From: a bacterium
GTDB lineage: Bacteria > Hydrothermota > UBA3073 > JACQXS01 > JAGMCI01
NCBI GenBank assembly: GCA_030018315.1
Contig: JASEGA010000001.1
Coordinates: 138,673-202,672, forward strand
Length of the DNA: 64,000 nt
Direction: 5' to 3'
Both the position numbers and the translations under genes were made by a program. Within the stretch, counting starts at the first letter, position 1. Each line of letters begins with the position of its first letter. A model generated the notes under the pieces. That model ran no database searches. It saw nothing but the letters and a program-made list of their open reading frames with translations, and was not told where the DNA came from. This document shows, one piece after another, positions 36,108-43,943 of this stretch.

Positions 36108-36503
36108 CTATCTGCTTTTGAAGTGGAACTCAACAACTTTTTCAGGCTCATCAAAGCATACTCTAAACCTATCAAAAATATCAAGCCTACCGATAATGTT
36201 AAAACCAATCCCGAGATGCCTTGAAAATCCTATAGTGGCATCAAATTCTTGGTCTGCAATCCTGACAATAACTTTATGCAAATATACAATTATTTGCGAG
36301 CCATCACCAACAATGATATAAACCTTTCTTCCTTTTTGGAGTTCTAAATTTAAAACCTCCGTTATACTTGAATGAAATATTGAATAGCTCGCTCCAGAGT
36401 CCACATAAGCTTTAAGTTCTACCCACTCCTCTCCAGCTTTGAATTTGATAGGGACTATGGGGACCAACTTATCCCTGAATTGAATATACGGAAATTTTAT
36501 CAT
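36108..36503 (-). CDS. Retropepsin-like aspartic protease domain protein
   Basis: 131 residues with the single-lobe aspartic protease motif YVDSGASYSIFH (DSGA) and a later GFSRHLGIGFNIIGRLDIF that fits the family C-terminal strand. Such proteins act as dimers if catalytic. It overlaps the DUF5678-like gene upstream by ATGA. Its substrate is unknown. Similar small pairs are common in archaea and uncultured bacteria; whether they are active proteases is not established. Confidence 0.7.
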   Translation of the reverse strand: MIKFPYIQFRDKLVPIVPIKFKAGEEWVELKAYVDSGASYSIFHSSITEVLNLELQKGRKVYIIVGDGSQIIVYLHKVIVRIADQEFDATIGFSRHLGIGFNIIGRLDIFDRFRVCFDEPEKVVEFHFKSR

Positions 36504-36724
36504 ACTAATAGTAGTAAAGTTACCAACTCTTCATCGGTAGGGAGATATGCTATAGAGACCTCTTTTTCAGGATATTTTTCTTTTGCTCGTTTGAAAACTT
36601 CCAGTTCGGAGTCCCCCATCGCTGCTATCTCATTATTTACCAGAGCTAAATATTTGCCAGGATATTTTTCCGATAATTCTTGTGAATGCTTTAGTAAAAA
36701 TTCATGTGCTTCCATCCTTTTCAC
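36500..36724 (-). CDS. DUF5678-like small protein
   Basis: 74 residues: ELSEKYPGKYLALVNNEIAA, then VFKRAKEKYPEKEVSIAYLP and a hydrophobic tail. This matches the DUF5678 pattern that often precedes retropepsin-like genes. A start at the ATG at 36715 (EAHEFLLKH) is also possible; AAGGAAG lies upstream. It sits between two aspartic-protease-like genes and overlaps the downstream one by ATGA, so they are surely cotranslated. No function is known. Confidence 0.65.
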   Translation of the reverse strand: MKRMEAHEFLLKHSQELSEKYPGKYLALVNNEIAAMGDSELEVFKRAKEKYPEKEVSIAYLPTDEELVTLLLLV

Positions 36725-36739
36725 TTCCTTTTTACAAAA

Positions 36740-37156
36740 TCAATGCCAAAATCTGAAACCCCGACAAGTCAGGGAATTCATTAACAAGAACAACTCTATC
36801 GGCTTCAATTCACCTGTCTTTGTATCTACTGTTGAAGCCATGCCTTCAAGGGCAAGAAGGCCTAACAGCTCAGTATCGTTTTTTTCGCCAAAGATTACAT
36901 CAGAAACACCTTCACCTTTACCATTAATCATAAAACAAGCATCTCCCCAATCTCTTTCAATAATTTCGCCATTGGCAAGTCTAAGTTTCTTTTTGTGGAT
37001 TGGTGATACCCCCAATCTTTTGAGTCTTTCTTTTTTTATAACAGAAAAAGCTGCCCCAGTATCAATTATCAAATCCAATTCTTCATATTTAGAGACATCA
37101 AGTGGATTAGCAATTTTGACTTTTGTCTTCAATTGTAAATTTGCTTTCATTCTCAA
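36740..37156 (-). CDS. Retropepsin-like aspartic protease domain protein
   Basis: 138 residues with DLIIDTGAAFSVIKKERLKR (DTGA) and LRLANGEIIERDWGDACF, then a hydrophobic GLLALEGMASTVD. This is a second, divergent single-lobe aspartic protease of the gag-asp/clan AA type, 16 nt upstream of the DUF5678-like gene. It keeps the catalytic Asp. Together the three genes form a small operon just downstream of the peptide-modification locus; a link to that locus is only a guess. Confidence 0.68.
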   Translation of the reverse strand: MRMKANLQLKTKVKIANPLDVSKYEELDLIIDTGAAFSVIKKERLKRLGVSPIHKKKLRLANGEIIERDWGDACFMINGKGEGVSDVIFGEKNDTELLGLLALEGMASTVDTKTGELKPIELFLLMNSLTCRGFRFWH

Positions 37157-37324
37157 AATATTATATCAAAAATTATAAATTAAGTCAAGAGATTTCTCTA
37201 TCTTGGCTAATATTTTGCTTTAGCTATCTTAAAGCACTGTTTTTTTCAATATTAACTGCCCAAACTATTTCAGTTTTTCCATGTAAAGTCCTCAGTTAAC
37301 TCATTATCTTGACAGCCGCTGTAG

Positions 37325-38557
37325 TCATCGCTGGATTTTAGCAATGGAGTGAAAAACAGCCAGACTCTGATTAAGACGACATTTAAGATGAAATTCGAGT
37401 CTATTTCTTTGAGAAGGATACCGTAAAGCCAGGACTGCTGAAGGCGGAAAGAAGCTCTGCCAGACGAATCTTATTTTCTGTAAATTACCTTGACACATAG
37501 CTAAATGTAGGAAATAAGAAAGCCCAGTAAAATTGCCCCTTCCTGTCATTCTGAGCCCTTCGCTCTCTGTCATTCTGAACGAAGTGAAGAATCCCCTTCT
37601 GCTCAGGGTAAACTCCGCGAAGAATCTCCTCTCCCAATAGCTAAGCTTTTTTGGTCTTAACTCATCCAGCACATCGCCTGGAATGTTATCCAGTCCTATA
37701 AGTTTTGAAGTTAGATATAAAGAATAATAAAGTGGACGGTCAAGATTAAACCGGCGTGCTTCATTAATTAGAAGCTCCCAATTCAACTCTTTTTCATATG
37801 TCTTGATAGTTTTAGCAATATCATAAAGAAAAATCAATTTGTTAAATGAATGGGCTGGCTTTCCTGCATGCTCAGAGAGATGAATTAGTAAATGGTGGGG
37901 AGCAAGGCTTAGAGTACCAACTCCATAAACTTTGACACTAATAGCTTCATTCCAAATCTTTTCCATATCAATCTTGGATGCATACATAAAAGCAGGAAGA
38001 GTAGAGTTTACTAAATGCCAGTGAAAGTGGACTGAAACAGTGTCTTTATGATATTCTATACTATTAAAACAATCAACAGTAGAACGTTGGAGACAACTTC
38101 TGTAATCCTCGTTAGTTGAGTAGCCAAAAGCTCTCATCTTTTCATCTATTTGTGGTAACTTTTCTTTCTTCACAAGCAGGTCAACATCAGACATCGGTCT
38201 TAGGGCTAAATTTTTATACACAAGCTCAGCTAATGCTATACCCTTTAAAAGGATAACTTTGATGTTATTTTTATTGAGCATCTTTAAAACTTGCTCCAAT
38301 TCCTTATACATTAGAATATTGCGTGTAAGGTTACCATAATATTCTTGCTCTAATTCTTTAAGTACTCTCTTAGGAATGTAGCTCCCATTAGTTTCTTTCA
38401 GATAGTGATAAAATATGCAAGAAATTCCATTAGCCTTTGCCTTATCAAGAACAATAGCCCAGTCCAAATCATCATCCAAAAATCTATTTATTTCAGTTTT
38501 TTCACCCAAATCAGCCCGAGTTACTGCCACTATTAACTTATTTTCTTTTGTAACCAT
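37325..38557 (-). CDS. Nucleotidyltransferase-family protein (PF14907 type)
   Basis: 410 residues. The signature is VILLKGIALAELVYKNLALR followed by PMSDVDLLVKKEKL, the DxD centre of the putative nucleotidyltransferase family often found with PqqD-like and HPr-kinase-like genes. The middle has HHLLIHLSEHAGKPAH and YDIAKTIKTY, and the end has RFVWQSFFPPSAVLALRYP. Inside the C-terminal third, residues RGFFTSFRMTESEGLRMTG are encoded by a dispersed TGTCATTCTGA repeat (37544-37608) that keeps the frame. The reaction is unknown; it may add a nucleotide to a peptide or protein. It is the last gene of the proposed RiPP operon. Confidence 0.8.
   Translation of the reverse strand: MVTKENKLIVAVTRADLGEKTEINRFLDDDLDWAIVLDKAKANGISCIFYHYLKETNGSYIPKRVLKELEQEYYGNLTRNILMYKELEQVLKMLNKNNIKVILLKGIALAELVYKNLALRPMSDVDLLVKKEKLPQIDEKMRAFGYSTNEDYRSCLQRSTVDCFNSIEYHKDTVSVHFHWHLVNSTLPAFMYASKIDMEKIWNEAISVKVYGVGTLSLAPHHLLIHLSEHAGKPAHSFNKLIFLYDIAKTIKTYEKELNWELLINEARRFNLDRPLYYSLYLTSKLIGLDNIPGDVLDELRPKKLSYWERRFFAEFTLSRRGFFTSFRMTESEGLRMTGRGNFTGLSYFLHLAMCQGNLQKIRFVWQSFFPPSAVLALRYPSQRNRLEFHLKCRLNQSLAVFHSIAKIQR
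37544..37608. repeat. TGTCATTCTGA repeat inside a coding gene
   Basis: Two TGTCATTCTGA units and a CTCAGGGT end mark a member of the dispersed repeat family also seen at 43506-43571, 44908-44966 and 55040-55085. Here it lies within the nucleotidyltransferase gene without a stop or net frame change, adding about 20 residues. Confidence 0.75.
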
Positions 38558-38579
38558 TTAGCCACCTAAATTAAATTTT

Positions 38580-38618
38580 TCGTAATAGTTTAGTTTTTCT
38601 ATCCCGATTTATCGGGAC
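38580..38618. repeat. Shared 20-bp motif plus CCCGATTTATCGGG hairpin
   Basis: On the minus strand TAGAAAAACTAAACTATTAC lies about 25 nt before the start of the nucleotidyltransferase gene. The same motif occurs at 39371-39389 upstream of the S26-like gene and (with one change) at 51537-51557 upstream of the Wza-like gene. Beside it CCCGATTTATCGGG forms a 6-bp hairpin also present at 56007-56020 as CCCGATAAATCGGG. The rest of 38620-38800 is a dispersed AATCTGTG/TCTGCG repeat. Confidence 0.6.
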
Positions 38619-38799
38619 TCTAAAATATTAGTACACAGATAAAAAAGTTAAAAAAATCTTGTGTAAATCTCGTGCTAATCTGTGGTTACTTTTTTCATTT
38701 CTTAGCTTCTCTTTCAATCCCTGTTAATTTTATTTAATCAGTGTAAATCTGTATGCTATTTTTATACTTAATCTGTGCTAATCTGCGTATATCTGCGGT

Positions 38800-39339
38800 T
38801 TATTTTATATCTCTGTATTCTCTGTAGTTTATACATATTTTTACCTTATGCCAAACTCTACGCAAAAATAAAGGAAATTGAAATACCGCCTCTTGTCCTA
38901 AAGCTAAATAATATGATAGATAAGCAATTAAATAGCCAAGAATGCAGTTAAACTTAGTCTCAAGGTTAATTGACTTACCATTCCTCTCTATTGCTATTAC
39001 TTTGCCATAGACATCCTCTGCATAAACTGGTGGGTCACCATACTGACTTGCATCACCTTTGGTGAGCAGATTTTCTTTTCCATTACGGTCTACTCTTTTC
39101 CTAATTACACGGTGTACAGTAAAATCACCTTTTAAGTCTCTATTATAGACGACAATATCTCCAACCTTTGTATCCTCAAATTTTATTGGCTTAACAGTAA
39201 CAATATCACTTCTCCTTATAAAAGGATGCATACATCTCCCCTTGATATTCATCCGGACTGGCAGTCCCTTACTCAATTGCTCAACAAATATTTCCCTAAT
39301 TTTACTAAGCCTGCCAGAACTTAAATCCAGACTATCCAT
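38800..39339 (-). CDS. S26/S24-like peptidase with Cys in place of Ser
   Basis: 179 residues. The signal-peptidase fold is clear: NIKGRCMHPFIRRSDIVTVK is the GxSMxP box with Cys36 where Ser is expected, then VGDIVVYNR, FTVHRVIRKR (His76, the dyad His of SipW/Sec11-type enzymes) and LLTKGDASQYGDPPV. A hydrophobic C-terminal segment (ILGYLIAYLSYYLALG) may anchor it. If active it would be a Cys/His peptidase and could cut the leader from a modified peptide; otherwise it is a pseudo-enzyme. It lies between the UPF0489-TPR and nucleotidyltransferase genes of the proposed RiPP operon. Confidence 0.75.
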   Translation of the reverse strand: MDSLDLSSGRLSKIREIFVEQLSKGLPVRMNIKGRCMHPFIRRSDIVTVKPIKFEDTKVGDIVVYNRDLKGDFTVHRVIRKRVDRNGKENLLTKGDASQYGDPPVYAEDVYGKVIAIERNGKSINLETKFNCILGYLIAYLSYYLALGQEAVFQFPLFLRRVWHKVKICINYREYRDIK

Positions 39340-39392
39340 CTTAATCGTTACCTTTTCTTTACTCGTTTTGTAATAGTTTAGTTTTTCTAAAA

Positions 39393-39435
39393 TGTCATTG
39401 CGAGCCCTGAACTCGTTTCACTCCTCGCAATGACA
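39393..39435. repeat. 43-bp palindromic repeat with perfect 12-bp ends
   Basis: TGTCATTGCGAG at 39393-39404 is exactly inverted as CTCGCAATGACA at 39424-39435. It lies upstream of the S26-like gene next to the shared TAGAAAAACTAAACTATTAC motif. It belongs to the same TGTCATT family as 37544, 43506 and 44908. Confidence 0.8.
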
Positions 39436-39526
39436 ACTCTTACCCTTTCTTTTAGAAATACTTACCTAGTTACCTCGCCTTTTGCTAATTCCATAAAATA
39501 CAGAACACAGGCACTTTAATCTATAA

Positions 39527-41107
39527 TTATCCTTTCCTCAAATGCAAAGTAAAATACAGAGTTTGCCTAAGTTGAAAGATGAGTATTTTCGGCAATAGAT
39601 TAATTACTCTTTTAAATGCTTCTATTACATTATAAAATGTCCCATTGTGTAGAGTGAGAGTTAAAAGTCTTACAACGACTGCGAGTCTATCGGACCAACC
39701 TGTCTGAATAGCCCGGTTATACTCCTGAATAGCAAGAGTTTCATCTTCTATCTTTGAGTAAATGAAGCCAAGCCAGTAATGGGCTACCGAGTTGAGCGAA
39801 TCTAACTCAACACATTTCTTAAACTCTTTTTTTGCTTCATCCCATTTACCTTGTCTTATATAAACATACCCAATACCATAATGAGCGCTAAAGTCATCTC
39901 CAGATAGTTTAATTGCCCTTTCATATTCAACTATTGCTTTATCCCACATTTTGTTTTTACTAAATATGCTTCCTAATCCACAATGAGCATTTGCATCCTC
40001 TGGGTCTAATTTTAGTATTTTATTATATTCATTTTTGGCTTGCCCCAATTTTCCATTCCGCTCATATAACCTTCCAAGATTGTTATATGCTGTTCTATAG
40101 GTAGGGTCAATCTTAATCGCTTTCTTATAAAAGAGTGAAGCCTTGTCAATTAACCCTTTTTCCAGATATAAGGAAGATAAGTTATAGCAACCTGAGGCAT
40201 CGTCAGGTTTTAACTTAAGTAAGTTTTCATACTCATAAATAGCATCGTCGATTCTTCCCTCCAACCTATGAATGTCTGCTTGTTTTCTATGATGCGTTAT
40301 CTTTCTAAAATCTCCTTCTAATTGTGTATTCTTAAGAATCTCCTTAAGTTCGTCTCCCAAATATTTATACCTGAGTGGTGTAAAACCGCCCTCTACAGAA
40401 TAAGCAATAGTCACAAGATTCGTCCTTATCTCTTTTCTTTTAAGATATTCTACTAATTCTTCTGGGAAGAACCATGGTCTCCTCTCTTTAATAAGGTCGT
40501 TATTGGACAAAATTGATTCTAATACAAAGAAGTCAGTGTCTATATCAAGAAGCACTTCTTCTTGAATTCTGGGTAAATCGGGTAATCTACAGGCAGTGAA
40601 TTTTTTGCCATAAATTCTGGTTGTAATGCAGTTATCCTTAATCTCTACGGGTTCTGACCCTTTAGGATTTTTTTTCATAAGACGCTTGATAATATTTTTA
40701 ATCATTTTATTTTCTCTTTTTGTAATTTTTTGCTTTGAGTCACCCGGAATAACCCAATAAACCTCTCTTACAATTCCATCTCTTAACGCTGGATAAAGAT
40801 AATTACCTATATTTACTAAGCTTTCTCTTTTCTTCCCAAACTGCTCCCATAAGATGCTCATTTCTAACATACGCTTAACTTCATTAACACTCTTTGCCTC
40901 TTCTAAAATCTGGTACGGGTCTTTTATATCTATCCATGCAAAATCTATATGGGCATCTATATGCAGTAATATCTTATCCCTTTTCCCCATTCTTTGCCAA
41001 GTAAAATAGGCTTCATTGTGGTCTTCCATCATGACGACATCCTTTATTGGCTCAACTCCTACTAATTTGCCTTGTGATTGACTAATTGGCATCTTTAATA
41101 TCTTCAA
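39527..41107 (-). CDS. UPF0489 domain protein with C-terminal TPR repeats
   Basis: 526 residues. Residues about 1-240 match UPF0489: VVMMEDHNEAYFTWQRMG, LLHIDAHIDFAW and LLDIDTDFFVLES, whose His/Asp clusters recall the arginase/deacetylase metal site. Residues about 265-500 hold five or more TPR units (ASGCYNLSSLYLEKGLIDKA, AYNNLGRLYERNGKLGQA and similar). The TPR part may hold partner proteins or the peptide substrate. The start lies 26 nt inside the upstream CxxC-CC gene, implying coupled translation. The enzymatic role is not known. Confidence 0.78.
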   Translation of the reverse strand: MKILKMPISQSQGKLVGVEPIKDVVMMEDHNEAYFTWQRMGKRDKILLHIDAHIDFAWIDIKDPYQILEEAKSVNEVKRMLEMSILWEQFGKKRESLVNIGNYLYPALRDGIVREVYWVIPGDSKQKITKRENKMIKNIIKRLMKKNPKGSEPVEIKDNCITTRIYGKKFTACRLPDLPRIQEEVLLDIDTDFFVLESILSNNDLIKERRPWFFPEELVEYLKRKEIRTNLVTIAYSVEGGFTPLRYKYLGDELKEILKNTQLEGDFRKITHHRKQADIHRLEGRIDDAIYEYENLLKLKPDDASGCYNLSSLYLEKGLIDKASLFYKKAIKIDPTYRTAYNNLGRLYERNGKLGQAKNEYNKILKLDPEDANAHCGLGSIFSKNKMWDKAIVEYERAIKLSGDDFSAHYGIGYVYIRQGKWDEAKKEFKKCVELDSLNSVAHYWLGFIYSKIEDETLAIQEYNRAIQTGWSDRLAVVVRLLTLTLHNGTFYNVIEAFKRVINLLPKILIFQLRQTLYFTLHLRKG

Positions 41108-42296
41108 GAAAACAGATATGCTCTCTTATCTTTTCTAAATCTCTAAGGAAAGTTATCCTTTCCTCAGTAGTTTCTAAATTTAGCTGTTTTATTATATGGA
41201 GAAGGGAAAGTAGCTTACTTCTGTTTTCGGAAATTTTTTGAACAAACGAACTCAACTGCTCGGTAGGCGGAGCCGGAACTTTTTTAGAAATTAAAGGAGT
41301 ATCCAAGAAATGAGATAAGAAGTAAAAGAGCGGATAAAATGTTGAGTATAAATTCATGACAGTAACTATCTCTATTTTTACTGGGTGTACCTTTTTATAA
41401 ACGAGTAGATAAATATATAGAGAAAGTAATCTTCTTGGTAAGCTGTTAAGTGATAGCTTATAATTAAAAGAAAAGTTATCAGTCTGTATATAAGGGGCAA
41501 TCCGCAGATAAGGGGTTAAAGCCACAAGTAGGCGGGTTACCTTATTATCTTCATAGGTGGTCAAGCCATCTAAATTCAAGAATTCAGCCCATATTTTTAG
41601 CATCTCCGTAAGACTTTTTCTCTCTCTGTGTAGCATAGACTCTGAGATGTGTCTCTTAAACTCCTTTGAGCCAAACTTACTAAAACTTTTGGTACAAGCA
41701 ATTTGGAAAGCAGAAAAATCAAGATAATTTTTGTCATCCATATACTTTTGAGATTGGTCACGAATAAAAGCTTCCAGGTGTATATATTCACTCCAAGTTT
41801 TATCCTCATCTTTATCAGTTTTTTTAAAGTAATTTTTCCTCAGCCATTCTTCAATCAAATTTTCTATCTTATCATATTGAAATTGAATCCCTCTTCTCCT
41901 CTTATTTGGATTTGCTATCTTTATATTTGAACATGAATTGAAGTCAAGGTGGATAATAATATGTTTATTATCAACAAAAGTAGGATACAAAGGGTCCTGT
42001 CGGCACATCATTGGCTTATTTTTCTCACCATATTTCTTCTGAATAAGACATAAGCCATCCTTATCAAGGAACCAACATCCGCCACGACCCCTTGAGTATA
42101 CGACTTTCCCATTTTCTTGAGATGAAATAAAATATCTCAAATATGGGTATCTTTTTAATAAAAAGTTGCTGTTTTCAGCATCCATTCCAATATTACCTGG
42201 TCGCCTACAACATTTTCCCCTATTATTACACTTTGTACAATCGTAAGAGAAGATATTATTAATAAATGGAGAGTAAATTTTCATGTCTTTAATCAT
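41082..42296 (-). CDS. YkgJ-like CxxC-CC cluster protein
   Basis: 404 residues. The N-terminus has YDCTKCNNRGKCCRRPGNIG and later KPMMCRQDPLYP, the CxxC...CC...C pattern of the YkgJ/FliB-like zinc or iron-binding family. The rest is largely helical with no recognised motif. In FliB-type proteins this domain belongs to a radical-type lysine methylase; here it may be an extra redox or methylation component of the peptide pathway. It begins at the base after the stop of the radical SAM gene (TAA then ATG), so the two are coupled. Confidence 0.72.
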   Translation of the reverse strand: MIKDMKIYSPFINNIFSYDCTKCNNRGKCCRRPGNIGMDAENSNFLLKRYPYLRYFISSQENGKVVYSRGRGGCWFLDKDGLCLIQKKYGEKNKPMMCRQDPLYPTFVDNKHIIIHLDFNSCSNIKIANPNKRRRGIQFQYDKIENLIEEWLRKNYFKKTDKDEDKTWSEYIHLEAFIRDQSQKYMDDKNYLDFSAFQIACTKSFSKFGSKEFKRHISESMLHRERKSLTEMLKIWAEFLNLDGLTTYEDNKVTRLLVALTPYLRIAPYIQTDNFSFNYKLSLNSLPRRLLSLYIYLLVYKKVHPVKIEIVTVMNLYSTFYPLFYFLSHFLDTPLISKKVPAPPTEQLSSFVQKISENRSKLLSLLHIIKQLNLETTEERITFLRDLEKIREHICFLEDIKDAN

Positions 42297-43361
42297 TTAA
42301 CCATACATAGCTATCTTCTTTTTGGCTCTGAGCTTAGCTAACTCCTTAAAATATGGGACACAGGCACTTAAATCGCCCATCTCTGCCCACCCCTGCACAG
42401 GACACCAGCAACAATGACTCCAATATTTACAATCATTACACTTGTAATTCTTATTAGGCTTTGCTGATTTAACCCAATTTGTAAGTTCGTTCCATCCCTC
42501 TGCAAGACTACTCTTTCGTAGGTCATAACGAGGAAAATGGAAGTCTAAACAGAGGTTTAGCTCTCCATAGGGATTTATAGCCAAAGAGTTCCTGCCAGCG
42601 CTGCAATAAAAAAACTGGTCTTTACTAATGAAGGGCTTGCTCTCTTTTTGAACTCTCTCTTCTTCGGTATCCGCAGACGGGTAATTCTCCATCTCAAGGT
42701 CAACCCCTTCTTTTGGTGATAGACGATAAAGAAGCGGCCCGGGTGAACCATCAAAGTTGGGCATGATTATGTAGCTGTATCTAAAACGAATTCCCTGTGC
42801 TCCGGCGAGTTCTTTTACCCTGTCAAATTCCTTTAGGTTTGGGGTCATGACCACCATCTTCAAAATAATGGGGATATTCCTATTTTGAAGCAGTTTAATT
42901 CCTTGCAAACAGCGGTGGAAAGAACCAGGAACCCTGGTAATCTTTTCAAAGATTTCAGCGGTTACACCGTAAAATGATATTTCTACTTTGTTAATACCTA
43001 TATCATGAAGATAATCCGCTACCTTGGGAGTAATGAGAGTTCCATTTGTGAGAATGGTGGTGTAAAAGCCTCTCTTCTTGGCATGTGCAAGGATTTCCAA
43101 GCAATCTTGCCTGGCAAAAAGCTCACCTCCGGTAAGAGTCAGCATAATGCATCCTGCCTCAACTAATTGGTCTAATATAGAGCAGACCTCTTCTGTGGTG
43201 AGCTCCTCCTTTCCTGGCTCAGGCACTATGTTGCAGTGGCAACACTTGAGATTACAATTATAGGTAAGCTCAAATTGTGCCTCAAATGGAATATTCTTCT
43301 CGTAGGTCCGGTTGTAAAAGTCTTTCCAGAATGTCTCTTCTCCGATGCTCTTAATATCCAT
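42297..43361 (-). CDS. Radical SAM/SPASM peptide maturase
   Basis: Start at the ATG at 43361 (a TTG nine codons earlier overlaps a GACAAC-TCTT-GTTGTC palindrome). About 354 residues. The radical SAM core has LTYNCNLKCCHCNIVP (CxxxCxxC) and MLTLTGGELFARQD. The C-terminal SPASM region has FYCSAGRNSLAINPYGE followed by CNDCKYWSHCCWC and a last Cys in LSACVPYF, enough ligands for auxiliary Fe-S clusters. SPASM enzymes build thioether, C-C or C-O bonds in peptides. It follows the candidate precursor gene and precedes the YkgJ-like gene without a gap. Confidence 0.87.
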   Translation of the reverse strand: MDIKSIGEETFWKDFYNRTYEKNIPFEAQFELTYNCNLKCCHCNIVPEPGKEELTTEEVCSILDQLVEAGCIMLTLTGGELFARQDCLEILAHAKKRGFYTTILTNGTLITPKVADYLHDIGINKVEISFYGVTAEIFEKITRVPGSFHRCLQGIKLLQNRNIPIILKMVVMTPNLKEFDRVKELAGAQGIRFRYSYIIMPNFDGSPGPLLYRLSPKEGVDLEMENYPSADTEEERVQKESKPFISKDQFFYCSAGRNSLAINPYGELNLCLDFHFPRYDLRKSSLAEGWNELTNWVKSAKPNKNYKCNDCKYWSHCCWCPVQGWAEMGDLSACVPYFKELAKLRAKKKIAMYG

Positions 43362-43505
43362 ATAAAATCCGACAACTCTTGTTGTCAAGCATAAAAAAAC
43401 CGAATCTGCTTAAAAAGACCACGTACAGAAGGCATAACTGACTCTGGGAGTGTCATGCTGAACCTTGGCCTGTCGCCAGGACAGGCTCATTTCATTACTT
43501 CACAC

Positions 43506-43571
43506 TGTCATGCTGAACTCGTTTCAACATCTCTAAAAGTGTTGGGATTCCGAAACAAGTTCGGAATGACA
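43506..43571. repeat. 66-bp inverted-repeat element near precursor gene
   Basis: The left end TGTCATGCTGAACTCGTTTC and the right end GAAACAAGTTCGGAATGACA are inverted with about 17 of 20 bases matching. A related half unit lies at 43451-43470. It is located between the precursor gene and the radical SAM gene and could form a hairpin in the operon transcript that lowers downstream expression. Confidence 0.7.
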
Positions 43572-43650
43572 GGAACGGCAAAAGCAATCGTCCTGACCCT
43601 TTTTCAGCAGACTCACACCGGTGTCACATAACCAAAAGAACTGAACTGTG

Positions 43651-43827
43651 TTAGGAGCTAGCCCCTGAGTCTCCTGCCCTATTGGACTGCCTACATCCTG
43701 TTGCTGTGCAGCCTTGCGTGCCAGAAGTCCTTGTGCCTGAGCTCGTCGAGCATGTTCCCAGCACTGCTTGCTCATGGTTTAACTTCACCATAACCACAGC
43801 TGGCTCTGTATATTTTTTCTTCTCCAT
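43651..43827 (-). CDS. Candidate RiPP precursor peptide
   Basis: 58 residues from the ATG at 43827. The leader-like half is EKKKYTEPAVVMVKLNHEQA followed by VLGTC; the pattern Y-x2-P-x-V-x2-V-x-L-x2-EQAVL-x2-C resembles short leaders of PqqD-dependent peptides. The core-like half has Cys26, Cys40 and Cys45 among many Ser, Thr and Gly and ends GDSGASS. The ribosome site AAGGAGGTGA six bases ahead is the strongest in the window. It lies between an HPr-kinase-like gene and a radical SAM gene. Three Cys and three radical SAM enzymes would suit thioether or similar crosslinks, and Ser/Thr could be phosphorylated. A chance reading frame is the alternative, but start and context argue against it. 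Confidence 0.7.
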   Translation of the reverse strand: MEKKKYTEPAVVMVKLNHEQAVLGTCSTSSGTRTSGTQGCTATGCRQSNRAGDSGASS

Positions 43828-43833
43828 CTTTTT

Positions 43834-43842
43834 CACCTCCTT
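43834..43842 (-). promoter_or_regulatory. Strong Shine-Dalgarno of the precursor gene
   Basis: AAGGAGGTG is fully complementary to the 3' end of 16S rRNA and is well spaced from the ATG at 43827. Most other genes of the operon have weak or no such site, which fits high production of a small peptide relative to its enzymes. Confidence 0.75.
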
Positions 43843-43870
43843 TTTATTTCACAAAAAACTTTATCATCAA

Positions 43871-43941
43871 CAGGGATTTTAAGAGATGGAAAGAGATTTT
43901 TCTTTTTCATTTTTATCTCTTAAATTCTCTTTCAATCCCTG
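43871..43941. repeat. 27-bp imperfect inverted repeat before precursor
   Basis: CAGGGATTTTAAGAGATGGA at 43871 and AATTCTCTTTCAATCCCTG ending at 43941 can pair at both outer (8 bp) and inner (about 7 bp) parts around an A/T-rich loop. It lies in the leader of the precursor transcript. The half CTCTTTCAATCCCTGT also occurs at 38711-38727. Confidence 0.5.
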
Positions 43942-43943
43942 TC

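Noticed and set aside
43533-43775. Alternative 80-residue minus-strand reading frame overlapping the precursor
   Set aside because: It lacks a ribosome site, runs into the dispersed repeat at its 3' end, and has no leader-like pattern.
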